DNA of 64,000 nucleotides from Streptomyces sp. P9-A4 (GTDB taxonomy: Bacteria > Actinomycetota > Actinomycetes > Streptomycetales > Streptomycetaceae), in the NCBI RefSeq assembly GCF_036634195.1, contig NZ_JAZIFY010000001.1, positions 4,846,501 to 4,910,500 of the forward strand, given 5' to 3'. Made by a program: the position numbers and the translations under genes. Below are positions 54,223-63,164 of this stretch, in pieces (position 1 is the stretch's first letter; each line of letters opens with the position of its first letter). The notes under the pieces were generated by a model that was not told the DNA's origin, made no database searches, and saw nothing but the letters and a program-made list of their open reading frames with translations.

Positions 54223-55980
54223 ATGACGGACACGATCACCACCCCCACCCCGGAGCCGGGCGAAAGTCCCGCCCCGGCCTACGGCGCACCGGGGGAGGCC
54301 GCCCCGCCACCCGGGCCGCGCCGCAGCTACGCCAGGCTGGCCGCGGACGAGAGCCGCGAGGACTACTCGCTGCGCTACGCCCCGCACTCCTTCCGGCGCT
54401 GGTCGCCCGCGACCGTGGCCGGGACCGCCCTCGGCGGCATCGCCTACCTCGCCGACTTCGCGATCGGCGCCTCGATCGTCTTCACCTACGGATTCGGCAG
54501 CGGCCTCGCCTCGATCCTCACCGCCGCGACGCTCATCTTCCTCACCGGCATCCCCATCGCCCGCGCCTGCGCGAAGTACGGCCTGGACATGGACCTGATC
54601 ACGCGCGGTGCCGGCTTCGGCTACTTCGGCTCGACGCTCACCTCGCTGATCTACGCCTCCTTCACCTTCATCTTCTTCGCCCTCGAAGGCTCGATCATGG
54701 CCCAGGCCATGCACCAGGCCGTCGGGCTGCCGGTCGAGCTCGGCTACCTCCTCACGACCCTGATCGTCATCCCGATCGTCTTCCGCGGCATGGGCGCGCT
54801 CGCCAAGGTGCAGGCCTGGACACAGCCGGTCTGGATCGTCGGCATGGTGCTGCCCTTCGTCGTCCTCGCCTTCGAAGCCCCCGACGCCTGGGGCGCCTTC
54901 GCCTCCTTCGGCGGTACGGAGGGGGCGGGCGCCGGCTTCTCCTGGCTCGGCTTCGGCCTCGGCACTGGCGTCGCGCTCTCGCTGATCGCCCAGATCGGCG
55001 AACAGGCCGACTATCTGCGCTTCATGCCCGCGAAGACCGAGGCCACCGCGCGCCGGTGGAACCTCGCCGTGCTCGCCGCGGGGCCCGGCTGGGTCGTCAT
55101 CGGCGCGGCGAAGCAACTCGGCGGCGCCTTCCTCGCCTTCGTCGCCCTGGAGGCCGTCGGCAGGACCCACGCCCTGGAGCCGATCGCCCCGCAGATCGAA
55201 GCGCTCAGGCCCTGGCTTGGCTCCTTCGCCCTGCCCGCCGCCGCGCTCTTCGTGATCGTCTCCCAGGTCAAGATCAACGTCACCAACGCCTACAGCGGTT
55301 CGCTGTCCTGGTCGAACTTCTTCTCCCGCGTCACCCACCGGCACCCCGGGCGCGTCTGGTACATCTTCCTCAACCTCGCCATCGCGCTGACGCTGATGGA
55401 GATGAACATGTTCGCCGCCCTGAACAAGCTGCTCGGCTTCTACTCCAACGTCGGCATCGCCTGGATCGCGGCCGTCGCCGCCGATCTCGTCATCAACAAG
55501 CGGGCCGGCTGGAGCCCCCCGTACATCGAGTTCAAGCGCGCCTACCTGTACGCCGTGAACCCGGCCGGATTCGGTGCCATGGTCATCGCCTCCGTCGTCT
55601 CGATCCTCGCCTTCTTCGGTCTCTTCGGCGCCTACGCGCAGGCCTTCTCCACCTTCATCGCCGCCGGTCTCGCCGTCGTCCTCTGCCCGCTGATCGCCTG
55701 GGCGACCAAGGGGCGCTACTACCTGGCCCGCCCCAACACCGTGAACGGCCCGGCGGCCGGCGCCGTCGACGAGCGCGCCACCCACCTCTGCGCGGAGTGC
55801 GAGACCGCCTACGAACTGCCGGACATCGCCGACTGCCCCGTACGGTCCGGGCCGGTCTGCTCCCTCTGCTGCTCGCTCGACGCCACCTGCGGTGACGTCT
55901 GCCGCAAGGACCCCGGGGGCGCGGGCGCGCCCGTCCTGATGCCGGTGCCGACCGTGCCCGCGCGGGTGCCCGGGGTGTGA
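54223..55980 (+). CDS. NCS1-family purine/cytosine permease with Cys-rich C-terminal domain
   Basis: A 585-aa transporter. After a Pro-rich N-terminus come about 12 transmembrane helices of the NCS1 family (ATVAGTALGGIAYLADFAIG; FIFFALEGSIMAQAMHQAVG; SQVKINVTNAYSGSLSWSNF), which move nucleobases or similar compounds by cation symport. From about residue 525 the tail reads HLCAECETAYELPDIADCPV and then GPVCSLCCSLDATCGDVCRK, with nine Cys residues suggesting metal binding. A similar CSLCCSLDA motif is known in some transporter-linked sensor kinases. The tail is cytoplasmic by topology and may sense or regulate transport. Confidence 0.88.
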   Translation: MTDTITTPTPEPGESPAPAYGAPGEAAPPPGPRRSYARLAADESREDYSLRYAPHSFRRWSPATVAGTALGGIAYLADFAIGASIVFTYGFGSGLASILTAATLIFLTGIPIARACAKYGLDMDLITRGAGFGYFGSTLTSLIYASFTFIFFALEGSIMAQAMHQAVGLPVELGYLLTTLIVIPIVFRGMGALAKVQAWTQPVWIVGMVLPFVVLAFEAPDAWGAFASFGGTEGAGAGFSWLGFGLGTGVALSLIAQIGEQADYLRFMPAKTEATARRWNLAVLAAGPGWVVIGAAKQLGGAFLAFVALEAVGRTHALEPIAPQIEALRPWLGSFALPAAALFVIVSQVKINVTNAYSGSLSWSNFFSRVTHRHPGRVWYIFLNLAIALTLMEMNMFAALNKLLGFYSNVGIAWIAAVAADLVINKRAGWSPPYIEFKRAYLYAVNPAGFGAMVIASVVSILAFFGLFGAYAQAFSTFIAAGLAVVLCPLIAWATKGRYYLARPNTVNGPAAGAVDERATHLCAECETAYELPDIADCPVRSGPVCSLCCSLDATCGDVCRKDPGGAGAPVLMPVPTVPARVPGV

Positions 55981-56135
55981 CCTTCGGCCTCCCCCCGTCG
56001 GTTCCCGGCCGATCCGTATCTCTTTGTACGATTCCGTATCCGCTGTGTGAAGGTCAGGCGTAAGCTCCGGCATATGCGGATTGCGGTTTCCCGGAGATGC
56101 TTGGTGGCGCCCGGACCGGCGGAAGGGGAAGTCTG

Positions 56136-56315
56136 ATGACCGACAGCGGCTCCGACCTCGCCTGGCTCGTCATCCGGCAGGACGACAACGGCAACCGCTA
56201 CCGGGTGGGGCGGTACGCGACCAAGGACGAGGCGCAGAAGATCGCGGACAGTCTCGACGACCGCGGCCACAAGCAGCTCTACCTGGTCGAGCGCATCGGC
56301 AGCCCCGCCCTCTGA
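56136..56315 (+). CDS. Small SPOR-like protein
   Basis: A 59-aa protein: LAWLVIRQDDNGNRYRVGRY then ATKDEAQKIADSLDDRGHKQ. The strand-helix pattern and YRVGRYATKDEAQ recall one half of a SPOR-type fold, common as a stand-alone small protein next to Nudix genes in Streptomyces. It has no membrane segment. ATG 56136 follows GGAAGGGGAA. The function is unknown. Confidence 0.8.
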   Translation: MTDSGSDLAWLVIRQDDNGNRYRVGRYATKDEAQKIADSLDDRGHKQLYLVERIGSPAL

Positions 56316-56355
56316 CCCCGGCGGACGCCTCCCCGGCCGGGCTACGCTCGCGTCC

Positions 56356-56835
56356 ATGACGGAACGCACCACCGAACCCGCCGTACCGCACGGGTCCGAC
56401 CCCGGCACAGGCCCCGGCTCCAGCGTCGTGGTCGTCGTCGCCGGCGCGCTGTACGACCGGGGGCGACTGCTCGCCGCCCGCCGCAGCGCCCCCGCCGAAC
56501 TCGCCGGCCGCTGGGAACTGCCCGGCGGCAAGCTCGAACCGGGCGAGAGCGCCGAAGACGCCCTCGTGCGCGAACTCCGCGAGGAACTCGGCGTGCGGGT
56601 CGAGCCGGGCGAGCGCATCCCCGGGGAATGGCCGCTCAAGCCGGGTTACGTCCTCCAGGTGTGGACCGCCCGGCTGCTCTCCGGCGAGCCCCGCCCGCTG
56701 GAGGACCACGACGAGCTGCGCTGGCTCGCCCGCTCGGAGCTGGACTCGGTCGACTGGCTCGACCAGGACCGGCCCGCCGTCGCCGAGGCCGCCCTGAGGC
56801 TTCCGGCGACCCCTGGTGCGGGCGCACGCGACTGA
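56356..56835 (+). CDS. Nudix hydrolase (MutT-like)
   Basis: A 159-aa enzyme with the full Nudix box GGKLEPGESAEDALVRELRE then ELGV (residues about 55-78), and MutT-type features RRSAPAELAGRWELPGGK and EHDELRWLARSEL-like acidic end. It probably hydrolyses modified nucleoside triphosphates such as 8-oxo-dGTP or CTP derivatives. It starts 40 bp after the SPOR-like gene, so they may share a transcript. Confidence 0.9.
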   Translation: MTERTTEPAVPHGSDPGTGPGSSVVVVVAGALYDRGRLLAARRSAPAELAGRWELPGGKLEPGESAEDALVRELREELGVRVEPGERIPGEWPLKPGYVLQVWTARLLSGEPRPLEDHDELRWLARSELDSVDWLDQDRPAVAEAALRLPATPGAGARD

Positions 56836-56978
56836 TTCCCTACGCCGTTCGTGCCACCGTGCGCCCGCTGCTGCGCCCAGCGCGATATCCCACCCCAAAT
56901 ATCGGGTATGTCCTGATTGACCCGTTGAAAGAGGACGTGGGCCTTCCTGCTGACGCACGGCTGGGGAAGTGATCGGCT

Positions 56979-57401
56979 GTGATCGACACCGACGGCGACC
57001 GCGCCGAGTGGAACTTCCCGGCGGAGGCGAACGCCGTGCGCACGGCGCGCCATGCCGTGCGCGAGACCCTGCGGTCCTGGGAACTCGACTCGGCCCTCGG
57101 TGATCTGACCGTCCTGCTGGTCAGCGAGCTGGTGACCAACTCCCTGCGGTACGCCTCCGGACCCATCGGGGTCCGCCTCGTCCGCCCCCGCCCCGAAGGA
57201 ACGGACCCCGCGCACCCGCCCGCGCTGCTGGTGGAGGTTTCCGATCCGCTTCCGGATCCGCCGACCGAAAGGGCCCCGGGACCCGAGGACGAAGGGGGCC
57301 GCGGCCTCGGTCTCGTGGCCTGTTCCGCCCGCCGCTGGGGGACCCGTAAGGGAAGGACGGGCAAAACCGTATGGTTCGAGCTGGCTCTGCCTGGTGAGTA
57401 A
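56979..57401 (+). CDS. HATPase anti-sigma-factor-type kinase (RsbW-like)
   Basis: A 140-aa stand-alone GHKL ATPase: N box LLVSELVTNSLRYASGPI, G1/G2 boxes VEVSDPLPD and DEGGRGLGLVACSARRWGTR. Proteins of this type bind sigma factors or phosphorylate anti-anti-sigma partners. It starts with GTG 56979 and lies 144 bp upstream of a PP2C-type phosphatase on the same strand, a likely opposing partner. Confidence 0.9.
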   Translation: MIDTDGDRAEWNFPAEANAVRTARHAVRETLRSWELDSALGDLTVLLVSELVTNSLRYASGPIGVRLVRPRPEGTDPAHPPALLVEVSDPLPDPPTERAPGPEDEGGRGLGLVACSARRWGTRKGRTGKTVWFELALPGE

Positions 57402-57545
57402 ACAGGGAGGGACAACGATCACCGGTACTCGCCGCGGGACGAACGAGACCACCCTGTGATCGTGAACGTCGTGCCGTCGGGGCCCGCTGTATTGAATACT
57501 GCGGGCATGGCCGGTCCGGTGCGGTGAGCTGGAGGGGACGGTCGC

Positions 57546-60116
57546 GTGAGCGAGATACCTGAGACGGCGAGTGGCGGCGTCGTGTGGCACAGCAGCCCGC
57601 CCGGCTCCATCTACGACTACATCCGGGTGGCCTCCTTCTCGATCGGGCCCGACGGCCTCGTCGAGCAGTGGAGCCGACGTGCCGTGGACCTCTTCGGGGT
57701 CACCGCCGACGAGGCCAGGGGCAAGGACCCCGTCGAGGCCTTCATGCCCACCGAGCTGCGCGAGCGGGGCCACCGGAAGGTCCGGGAGATCCTCGACGGC
57801 AAGGAGTGGACGGGCCTCGTCCCGTTCCGCGTCCCCGGCGAGGACCGGGCCCACGGGATCGCCGAGATGTACGTCATGCCCAGCGAGACCCAGTCCGGCG
57901 AACGGGCCGCGCTCTGCATCGTCGTCGACGTACGCGCCCTGCGCCGGATCGAGACCGACCTCGCCGCCTCCCAGGCGATATTCGGCCAATCGCCCTTCGG
58001 GTTCCTCCTCTTCGGCACGGACCTCACCGTGAAGCGGGCCAACCGGCGCTTCGCCACCGTCTTCGGCGGCTCCGCCGACGACCACCGGGGCCGCACCGTC
58101 CACGACTACCTCGGCCGGGCCGAGGCCGACCGGATGACCGCCGCCCTCCGGAGCGTCCTGGAGACCGGGGAGTCCGTCACCGACCTCGAGATCATCGGCG
58201 CCGCGCCCGGCGCCAGGGACCGCCGCCACTGGGCCGTCAACCTCTACCGCGTGCACAGCGGCTCCGGCCGCCCGATCGGCGTCGCCGGCCTCGGCATCGA
58301 CATCACCCGCCGTCACAACGCCGCCAGGGAAGCCGCCAGCGCCCGCCGCAACCTCGCCCTCCTCAACGAGGCCGGAGCCCGCATCGGCACCACCCTCGAC
58401 CTGGAGGCCACCGCCCGCGAACTGCTCGACGTCGCCGTCCCCGGCTTCTGCGACCTGGCCTCCGTCGACCTCTACCAGGGGCTGCTGACCGGCGACGAGG
58501 CACCGCCCGGCCGCTGGGGCAGCTCCCACGACGTCGGCTACGGGGCCGGAAGCGCCGAACTCCGCCGGGTCGCCGTCGCCAGCGCCGTATCCGACACCCC
58601 CCGCAGAACCGACGAACGGCAGGAGCCCGACAGCGGCTGTTGCGGACCCGAACGAATCGCGGTCGGGGCCGTCCACCGCTACCCCTTCAACTCGCCCTGC
58701 GCCGGAGCCCTGCGCACCGGCCGCCTCCGTACCGTGCCCGGCGTCGACGGCGATCTCGTCCAGAGCACCCTGGTCGTCCCGATGGTCGCCCACGACATCG
58801 TCGTCGGCCTCGTCCAGTTCTCCCGCACCAAGGGCAGCGAACCCTTCGGCGACCGCGACCGCGCCCTCGCCGTCGAACTCGCCGCCCGCGCCGCCGTCTG
58901 CATCGACAACGCCCGCCTCTACCGCCGCGAGCACGAGCGGGCCCTGATCCTCCAGCGCAGCCTGCTGCCGCCCGGCGACCCCGAGGCCGCCGGACTCGAC
59001 ATCGCCTGCCGCTACCTCCCCGGCACCACCGCCACCGAGGTCGGCGGCGACTGGTTCGACGTCATCGAACTCCCCGGACACCGCACTGCCCTCGTCATCG
59101 GGGACGTCATGGGCCGGGGACTGCGCGCCGCCGTCGCCATGGGCGAACTGCGCACCGCCGTCCGCACCCTCGCCCAGCTCGACCTGGAACCCGCCGAAGT
59201 CCTCTCCCACCTCGACGAGATCGCCCGCGGACTCGGCGCCCCCATCGGCGCCCAGCAGTCCCGCACCCACAAGTCCCGCGGCCCCGAACTCTCCGAGGTC
59301 TACCTCGCCACCTGCGTCTACGCCGTCTACGACCCGGTCACCCGCCGCTGCACGTTCGCCAACGCCGGGCACCTCCCGCCGGTGCTCGTCGAGCCCGGCG
59401 AAGAGGCCCTGCTGCTCGACGTACCCCCGGGGATGCCGCTCGGCGTCGGCGGCGAACCGTTCGAGGAGGTGGAGCTCGAACTGCCCGAGGGCGCTCTCCT
59501 CGCCCTCTACACCGACGGGCTCGTCGAGTCCCGCGACCACCCCCTCGACGAGGGCCTGTCCGCCTTCCGGCGCGCCCTCACCGACCCGGCCCGACCGCTC
59601 GAAGACGTCTGCGACCGGGTCCTGAACACCCTGGACACCGGGCACGGCGAGGACGACATCGCCCTCCTCTTGGCCAGGATCCAGGGCCTGCCCAGCGAGG
59701 CCGTCGGCGACTGGCGGCTGCCCAGGGAACCCCGCTCGGTCGGCCGGGCGCGGGAACTCGCCCGCGCCCAGCTGGGAGCCTGGGGCCTCGAAGCGCTCGT
59801 CGACACCGTCGAACTCCTCGTCAGCGAACTCGTCACCAACGCCCTCCGCTACGGCGAGGGCGAGATCCGGCTGCGGCTGCTCCGCGACCGCACCCTCGTC
59901 TGCGAGGTCTGGGACGCCGGCCTCGTCCAGCCGCGCCGCCGCCGCGCCAAGGACACCGACGAGGGCGGCCGGGGCCTCCAGCTGGTCGGGCTGCTCAGCT
60001 CCTCCTGGGGGTCGCGCCGCACCCCGCGCGGGAAGACCGTCTGGTTCGAACTGGACCTTCCGGACGGCGAGGGCACGGCGGAACCCACGGTGGAACAGCT
60101 GCTCAGCATGTTCTGA
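57546..60116 (+). CDS. PAS-GAF-PP2C-HATPase signalling protein (SpoIIE/RsbU type)
   Basis: An 856-aa multi-domain regulator. PAS domain 1 (about 18-130), PAS domain 2 (about 140-255), GAF (about 265-450), PP2C/SpoIIE phosphatase (about 455-690; VGGDWFDVIE, VIGDVMGRG, TDGLVESRDH, GEDDIALLL) and a C-terminal HATPase (about 705-840; LVSELVTNALRYG, DEGGRGLQLVGLLS). It likely senses a redox or small-molecule signal and dephosphorylates an anti-anti-sigma factor. The GAF region contains a Cys cluster DSGCCGPER. GTG start 57546 follows GGAGGGGAC. Confidence 0.92.
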   Translation: MSEIPETASGGVVWHSSPPGSIYDYIRVASFSIGPDGLVEQWSRRAVDLFGVTADEARGKDPVEAFMPTELRERGHRKVREILDGKEWTGLVPFRVPGEDRAHGIAEMYVMPSETQSGERAALCIVVDVRALRRIETDLAASQAIFGQSPFGFLLFGTDLTVKRANRRFATVFGGSADDHRGRTVHDYLGRAEADRMTAALRSVLETGESVTDLEIIGAAPGARDRRHWAVNLYRVHSGSGRPIGVAGLGIDITRRHNAAREAASARRNLALLNEAGARIGTTLDLEATARELLDVAVPGFCDLASVDLYQGLLTGDEAPPGRWGSSHDVGYGAGSAELRRVAVASAVSDTPRRTDERQEPDSGCCGPERIAVGAVHRYPFNSPCAGALRTGRLRTVPGVDGDLVQSTLVVPMVAHDIVVGLVQFSRTKGSEPFGDRDRALAVELAARAAVCIDNARLYRREHERALILQRSLLPPGDPEAAGLDIACRYLPGTTATEVGGDWFDVIELPGHRTALVIGDVMGRGLRAAVAMGELRTAVRTLAQLDLEPAEVLSHLDEIARGLGAPIGAQQSRTHKSRGPELSEVYLATCVYAVYDPVTRRCTFANAGHLPPVLVEPGEEALLLDVPPGMPLGVGGEPFEEVELELPEGALLALYTDGLVESRDHPLDEGLSAFRRALTDPARPLEDVCDRVLNTLDTGHGEDDIALLLARIQGLPSEAVGDWRLPREPRSVGRARELARAQLGAWGLEALVDTVELLVSELVTNALRYGEGEIRLRLLRDRTLVCEVWDAGLVQPRRRRAKDTDEGGRGLQLVGLLSSSWGSRRTPRGKTVWFELDLPDGEGTAEPTVEQLLSMF

Positions 60117-60130
60117 GAGGAGCCGCCCGG

Positions 60131-60838
60131 TCAGCCCTTGAGCGCGGCCAGCCTGGCCTCGATCTCGGCGCTGTCGCCCAGCGCGTCCAACTGCTCGAAC
60201 TGGGCGTCCAGGGACGAGGCGGCGAGCTCCTGCTTGCCCATCGCCCGCGCCTCCTCCCGGCGCACCTTGTCCTCGAACCGGCTCAGCTCGCTGGTCGGGT
60301 CGAGCACGTCGATGTTCTTCACCGCGTCCATCATCGTGTTCTGCGCCTGCGCCGACCTGGCACGGGCCACCAGCTCGTCGCGCTTCGCCCGGAGCTCGCC
60401 CAGCTTGGCCCTCATCTGGTCGAGGCCTGTCCTGAGCTTCGCCACCACCTCGGTCTGCGCGGCGATCGTCGGCTCCGCCGTGCGCGCCTCCTTCTCCGAC
60501 TGGAGCTGCCGGCCCAGCGCCACCTTCGCGAGGTTGTCGAAGCGGTCCGCCTCCGCCTGCTGCCCGCCGCTCCGCAGCTCGTCGGCCTTCCGGCTGGCGG
60601 CGAGGGCCTTGCCGCCCCACTCCTTCGCCGCCGCCACGTCCTCCTGGTGGTCCTGCTCCATCAGCCGGAGGTTCCCGATGGTCGCGGCCACCGCCTCCTC
60701 CGCCTCCGCGATGTTGTTCGAGTAGTCGCGCATCAGCTGGTCCAGCATCTTCTGCGGATCCTCCGCCTGGTCCAGCAGGGCGTTGATGTTGGCCTTCGCC
60801 AGCTGGGTGACCCGGCCGAGGATCGTCTGCTTGCTCAT
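60131..60838 (-). CDS. pspA: PspA/IM30 family membrane-stress protein
   Basis: A 235-aa, almost fully helical coiled-coil protein beginning MSKQTILGRVTQLAKANINA with LLDQAEDPQKMLDQLMRDYS. This is the PspA signature. The family binds stressed inner membranes and forms ESCRT-III-like assemblies. ATG 60836-60838 follows a GGAGAAGAGCC ribosome site. It is 57 bp downstream of the TPM-domain gene on the same strand and converges with the phosphatase gene. The symbol is by family. Confidence 0.92.
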   Translation of the reverse strand: MSKQTILGRVTQLAKANINALLDQAEDPQKMLDQLMRDYSNNIAEAEEAVAATIGNLRLMEQDHQEDVAAAKEWGGKALAASRKADELRSGGQQAEADRFDNLAKVALGRQLQSEKEARTAEPTIAAQTEVVAKLRTGLDQMRAKLGELRAKRDELVARARSAQAQNTMMDAVKNIDVLDPTSELSRFEDKVRREEARAMGKQELAASSLDAQFEQLDALGDSAEIEARLAALKG

Positions 60839-60895
60839 GGCTCTTCTCCTTGAGAGGGACGGAAAGAGAGGGGGAGGGCGCGGAACGCGCCGGTA

Positions 60896-63001
60896 TCAGA
60901 AGCGGCCGCCGCCGCCCCGCCGGCCGCGCGTGCCACTGCCGCCGAAGCTGCCGGGCCCGCCGCCGAAGCCACCGCCCCCGAACCCCCCGCCACCCGAATC
61001 CCCGCCGTACCCCCCGGGTCCGCCGCCCCTTCCCCCGCCGAACAGTCCGCCGAGGACGATGCCGCCGAGCACCGCGCCGCCGAGCCCGCCGCCACCGCTT
61101 CCTCCGGCCCCTGTCGCACCGCCCAGCCCGTTCGGGTTCCCGTACGTCCGTACGTCCTGCTCGGCGAGGTCCTGGGCGCGCCGGGCGAGGGAGTCCGCCT
61201 GCTGTGCCTCGGCGAGCGCGGCCGTCGGGTCGTCGGCCTCGGCGAGCGCCCGCGCCTTCTCCCAGCGCCGCTGGGCCTCGGCCAGGCGGGTACGGGCCTC
61301 ACTGCCCACCGCGCCCCGGTGCGTGGTGATGTAGTCCGAGGCCGCCCCGATCGCCGAACGGGCCGTCAGCATCGCCTGGTCGAGGAGCCCGCGGGCCCGC
61401 CGGCTGCCGGACTCGCGCTCCCGCGCGCCCTCCAGTGCCTCGTCGAGCGCCGTGTCGGCCACCTCGACCCGGCGGAGCGCGTCGATCGGGTCGTACCGCC
61501 CCGTGTCCACGGCCCGCCGTACCTCCGCGACCACCGATTCGGCGCGGGCGATCCGGCCCTGGAGATCGGCCGTGGACACGCCTTCGGCGGTTCCCTTCAG
61601 CAGGCCCCGGGCGTCCGCCAGGTCCGCGTCCGTCTCCGAGAGGGCGCCCGGCAGCTTGCCGACCGCCTCCGCCAGTTCCCGCGCCCTCCGGTCCACCGCC
61701 TCGATCAGCCGGGCGGCCTGGTCCACCGCGCCCTCGGCCGCCCGGATGTGCACGGCTGCCCCGGCGTTGTCACCCGTGTCGATCCGCTGGCGGGCCTGGT
61801 TGACGTGGGCCGTCGCGAAGACCAGCCGGTCCTTCGCCTGTTCGACGTCGCCGGCGACGGGGGAGGCGGCCGTCTCGGCGTACCGCTCGCGCATGGCGGT
61901 GAGGGCGGCCTCGGCCGTGCCGACCCGGCCGGTCTGCTCCCGGAACGCGGTCTCCACGGATTCGAGCGCCTCGGGCGCGGTGTGCTCCAGGGCCCGGAGC
62001 CGGTCGAAGTCCTCGCTCTCGGCGTCGAGGCGCGCGTTCGCCTGCGCGCAGCGGCGCAGGATCTCCTCCAGCATGCTCCGGCGGGTGGAGTCGTCCTCGG
62101 GGAAGGAGTCGTCGAGCTTCTGCCGCAGCCGGAAGGAGGCCGTCAGCTGTTCCTCGGCGAAGGCGACGGCCTCGGTGAAGGGGCGCACCGTCTCCGCGTC
62201 GTACTGGGCGGACGCGAAGCCGAGTTCCTCCTGGCTGGTGCGGACGGCATCGTCGGTGGCGACGAGCGTCCGGCGGGCCTCCCCGTCGAGTTCGTCGAGG
62301 GACGGCGGCGCGGGCTCCTTCGGCGGGCCCCAGCCTTGTCCGCCCTGGGGGGTGGTGCGGGTCTCGGTCCGCCTGCGCCGTTTGGTGTACGCGTAGGCCG
62401 CCACGGCTCCGGCGCCGCCGACCAGGACCACGGGCAGGACCAGATCGCTCGCCGAGGTGCCGTCGCCGGCCGCGCCGCCGGGATCGGCGGGCCCGGGGGT
62501 GATGGCCGGGGCGGGCACGGGGCGGCCGGCGAGCACGGCGGAGTACCCGTCGGCGGCGCCGATCGCGGCGCCGGCCCAGTCGTTCTGCCTCAGCGCCGGT
62601 TCGATCGCGGTTTGGGCGACGTCGTTCAGCTGGGCCTGGGTGAGGCGGGCGTCCGGGTCGGCGGAGTAGCCGTACCGGCGGTCGTGGGTGGCGACGGCGA
62701 GCAGCACGTCGTCGACACCGAGGCCGTTGCGCTCGGCGGTGGCGTCGGCCCAGGACTGGCCGGTGCGGCCGGAGAAGTCCCGTACGTAGACGACGAACAG
62801 CTGGATCCGGCGGTCGTCGTAGAGCCGGTCGAGGGCCCGGACCACGGAGGCGCGGCGGTCGCCGAGGGCGTTCACCCGGTCGGTGATCTGCCCGTCGCGG
62901 GACAGTTCGACGGGGTCGTCGGCGTGGGCGACGGCGGGCACGAGGAGCCACCACGCCGCCACCAGCACCGCGAGAAGGGTTCGGGTGGCTATTCGCGTCA
63001 C
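60896..63001 (-). CDS. TPM-domain membrane protein with long coiled-coil and Gly-rich tail
   Basis: A 701-aa protein. A signal peptide (LLAVLVAAWWLLVPAVAHAD) leads to an extracytoplasmic TPM/YgcG domain (about 30-175; SRDGQITDRVNALGDRRASV, VDDVLLAVATHDRRYGYS). A transmembrane helix (about 190-210) follows, then a cytoplasmic coiled-coil of 400 residues and a Gly-rich C-terminus. With pspA downstream it probably forms a membrane-maintenance unit. Start is GTG 62999-63001, chosen because it begins the signal peptide; it lacks a clear ribosome site. Confidence 0.87.
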   Translation of the reverse strand: MTRIATRTLLAVLVAAWWLLVPAVAHADDPVELSRDGQITDRVNALGDRRASVVRALDRLYDDRRIQLFVVYVRDFSGRTGQSWADATAERNGLGVDDVLLAVATHDRRYGYSADPDARLTQAQLNDVAQTAIEPALRQNDWAGAAIGAADGYSAVLAGRPVPAPAITPGPADPGGAAGDGTSASDLVLPVVLVGGAGAVAAYAYTKRRRRTETRTTPQGGQGWGPPKEPAPPSLDELDGEARRTLVATDDAVRTSQEELGFASAQYDAETVRPFTEAVAFAEEQLTASFRLRQKLDDSFPEDDSTRRSMLEEILRRCAQANARLDAESEDFDRLRALEHTAPEALESVETAFREQTGRVGTAEAALTAMRERYAETAASPVAGDVEQAKDRLVFATAHVNQARQRIDTGDNAGAAVHIRAAEGAVDQAARLIEAVDRRARELAEAVGKLPGALSETDADLADARGLLKGTAEGVSTADLQGRIARAESVVAEVRRAVDTGRYDPIDALRRVEVADTALDEALEGARERESGSRRARGLLDQAMLTARSAIGAASDYITTHRGAVGSEARTRLAEAQRRWEKARALAEADDPTAALAEAQQADSLARRAQDLAEQDVRTYGNPNGLGGATGAGGSGGGGLGGAVLGGIVLGGLFGGGRGGGPGGYGGDSGGGGFGGGGFGGGPGSFGGSGTRGRRGGGGRF

Positions 63002-63120
63002 AAAGGGGAGGCTATGTCCGGGTATGTCGCTCCGCGACCGGACCCGAGCCGGAGCGAAACCATTCTCCACAGGCAAGCGTCACTGTCAGTAGTCACCGCT
63101 ACGGTGGGGAGCGGTGGGAA

Positions 63121-63148
63121 CAGTGACACGACGACAGTGACACGACGA
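63121..63148. repeat. 14-bp perfect tandem duplication
   Basis: CAGTGACACGACGA occurs twice back to back, 17 bp upstream of the next gene's start, in the divergent promoter gap. Confidence 0.9.
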
Positions 63149-63164
63149 CTCTCGGGGGGCTCGG

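Noticed and set aside
56646..60620. 1324-codon open frame on the minus strand
   Set aside because: It lies antisense to the well-supported HATPase and PAS-GAF-PP2C genes; long antisense frames are expected at this GC content, and its composition is Gly/Val/Asp-rich without domains.
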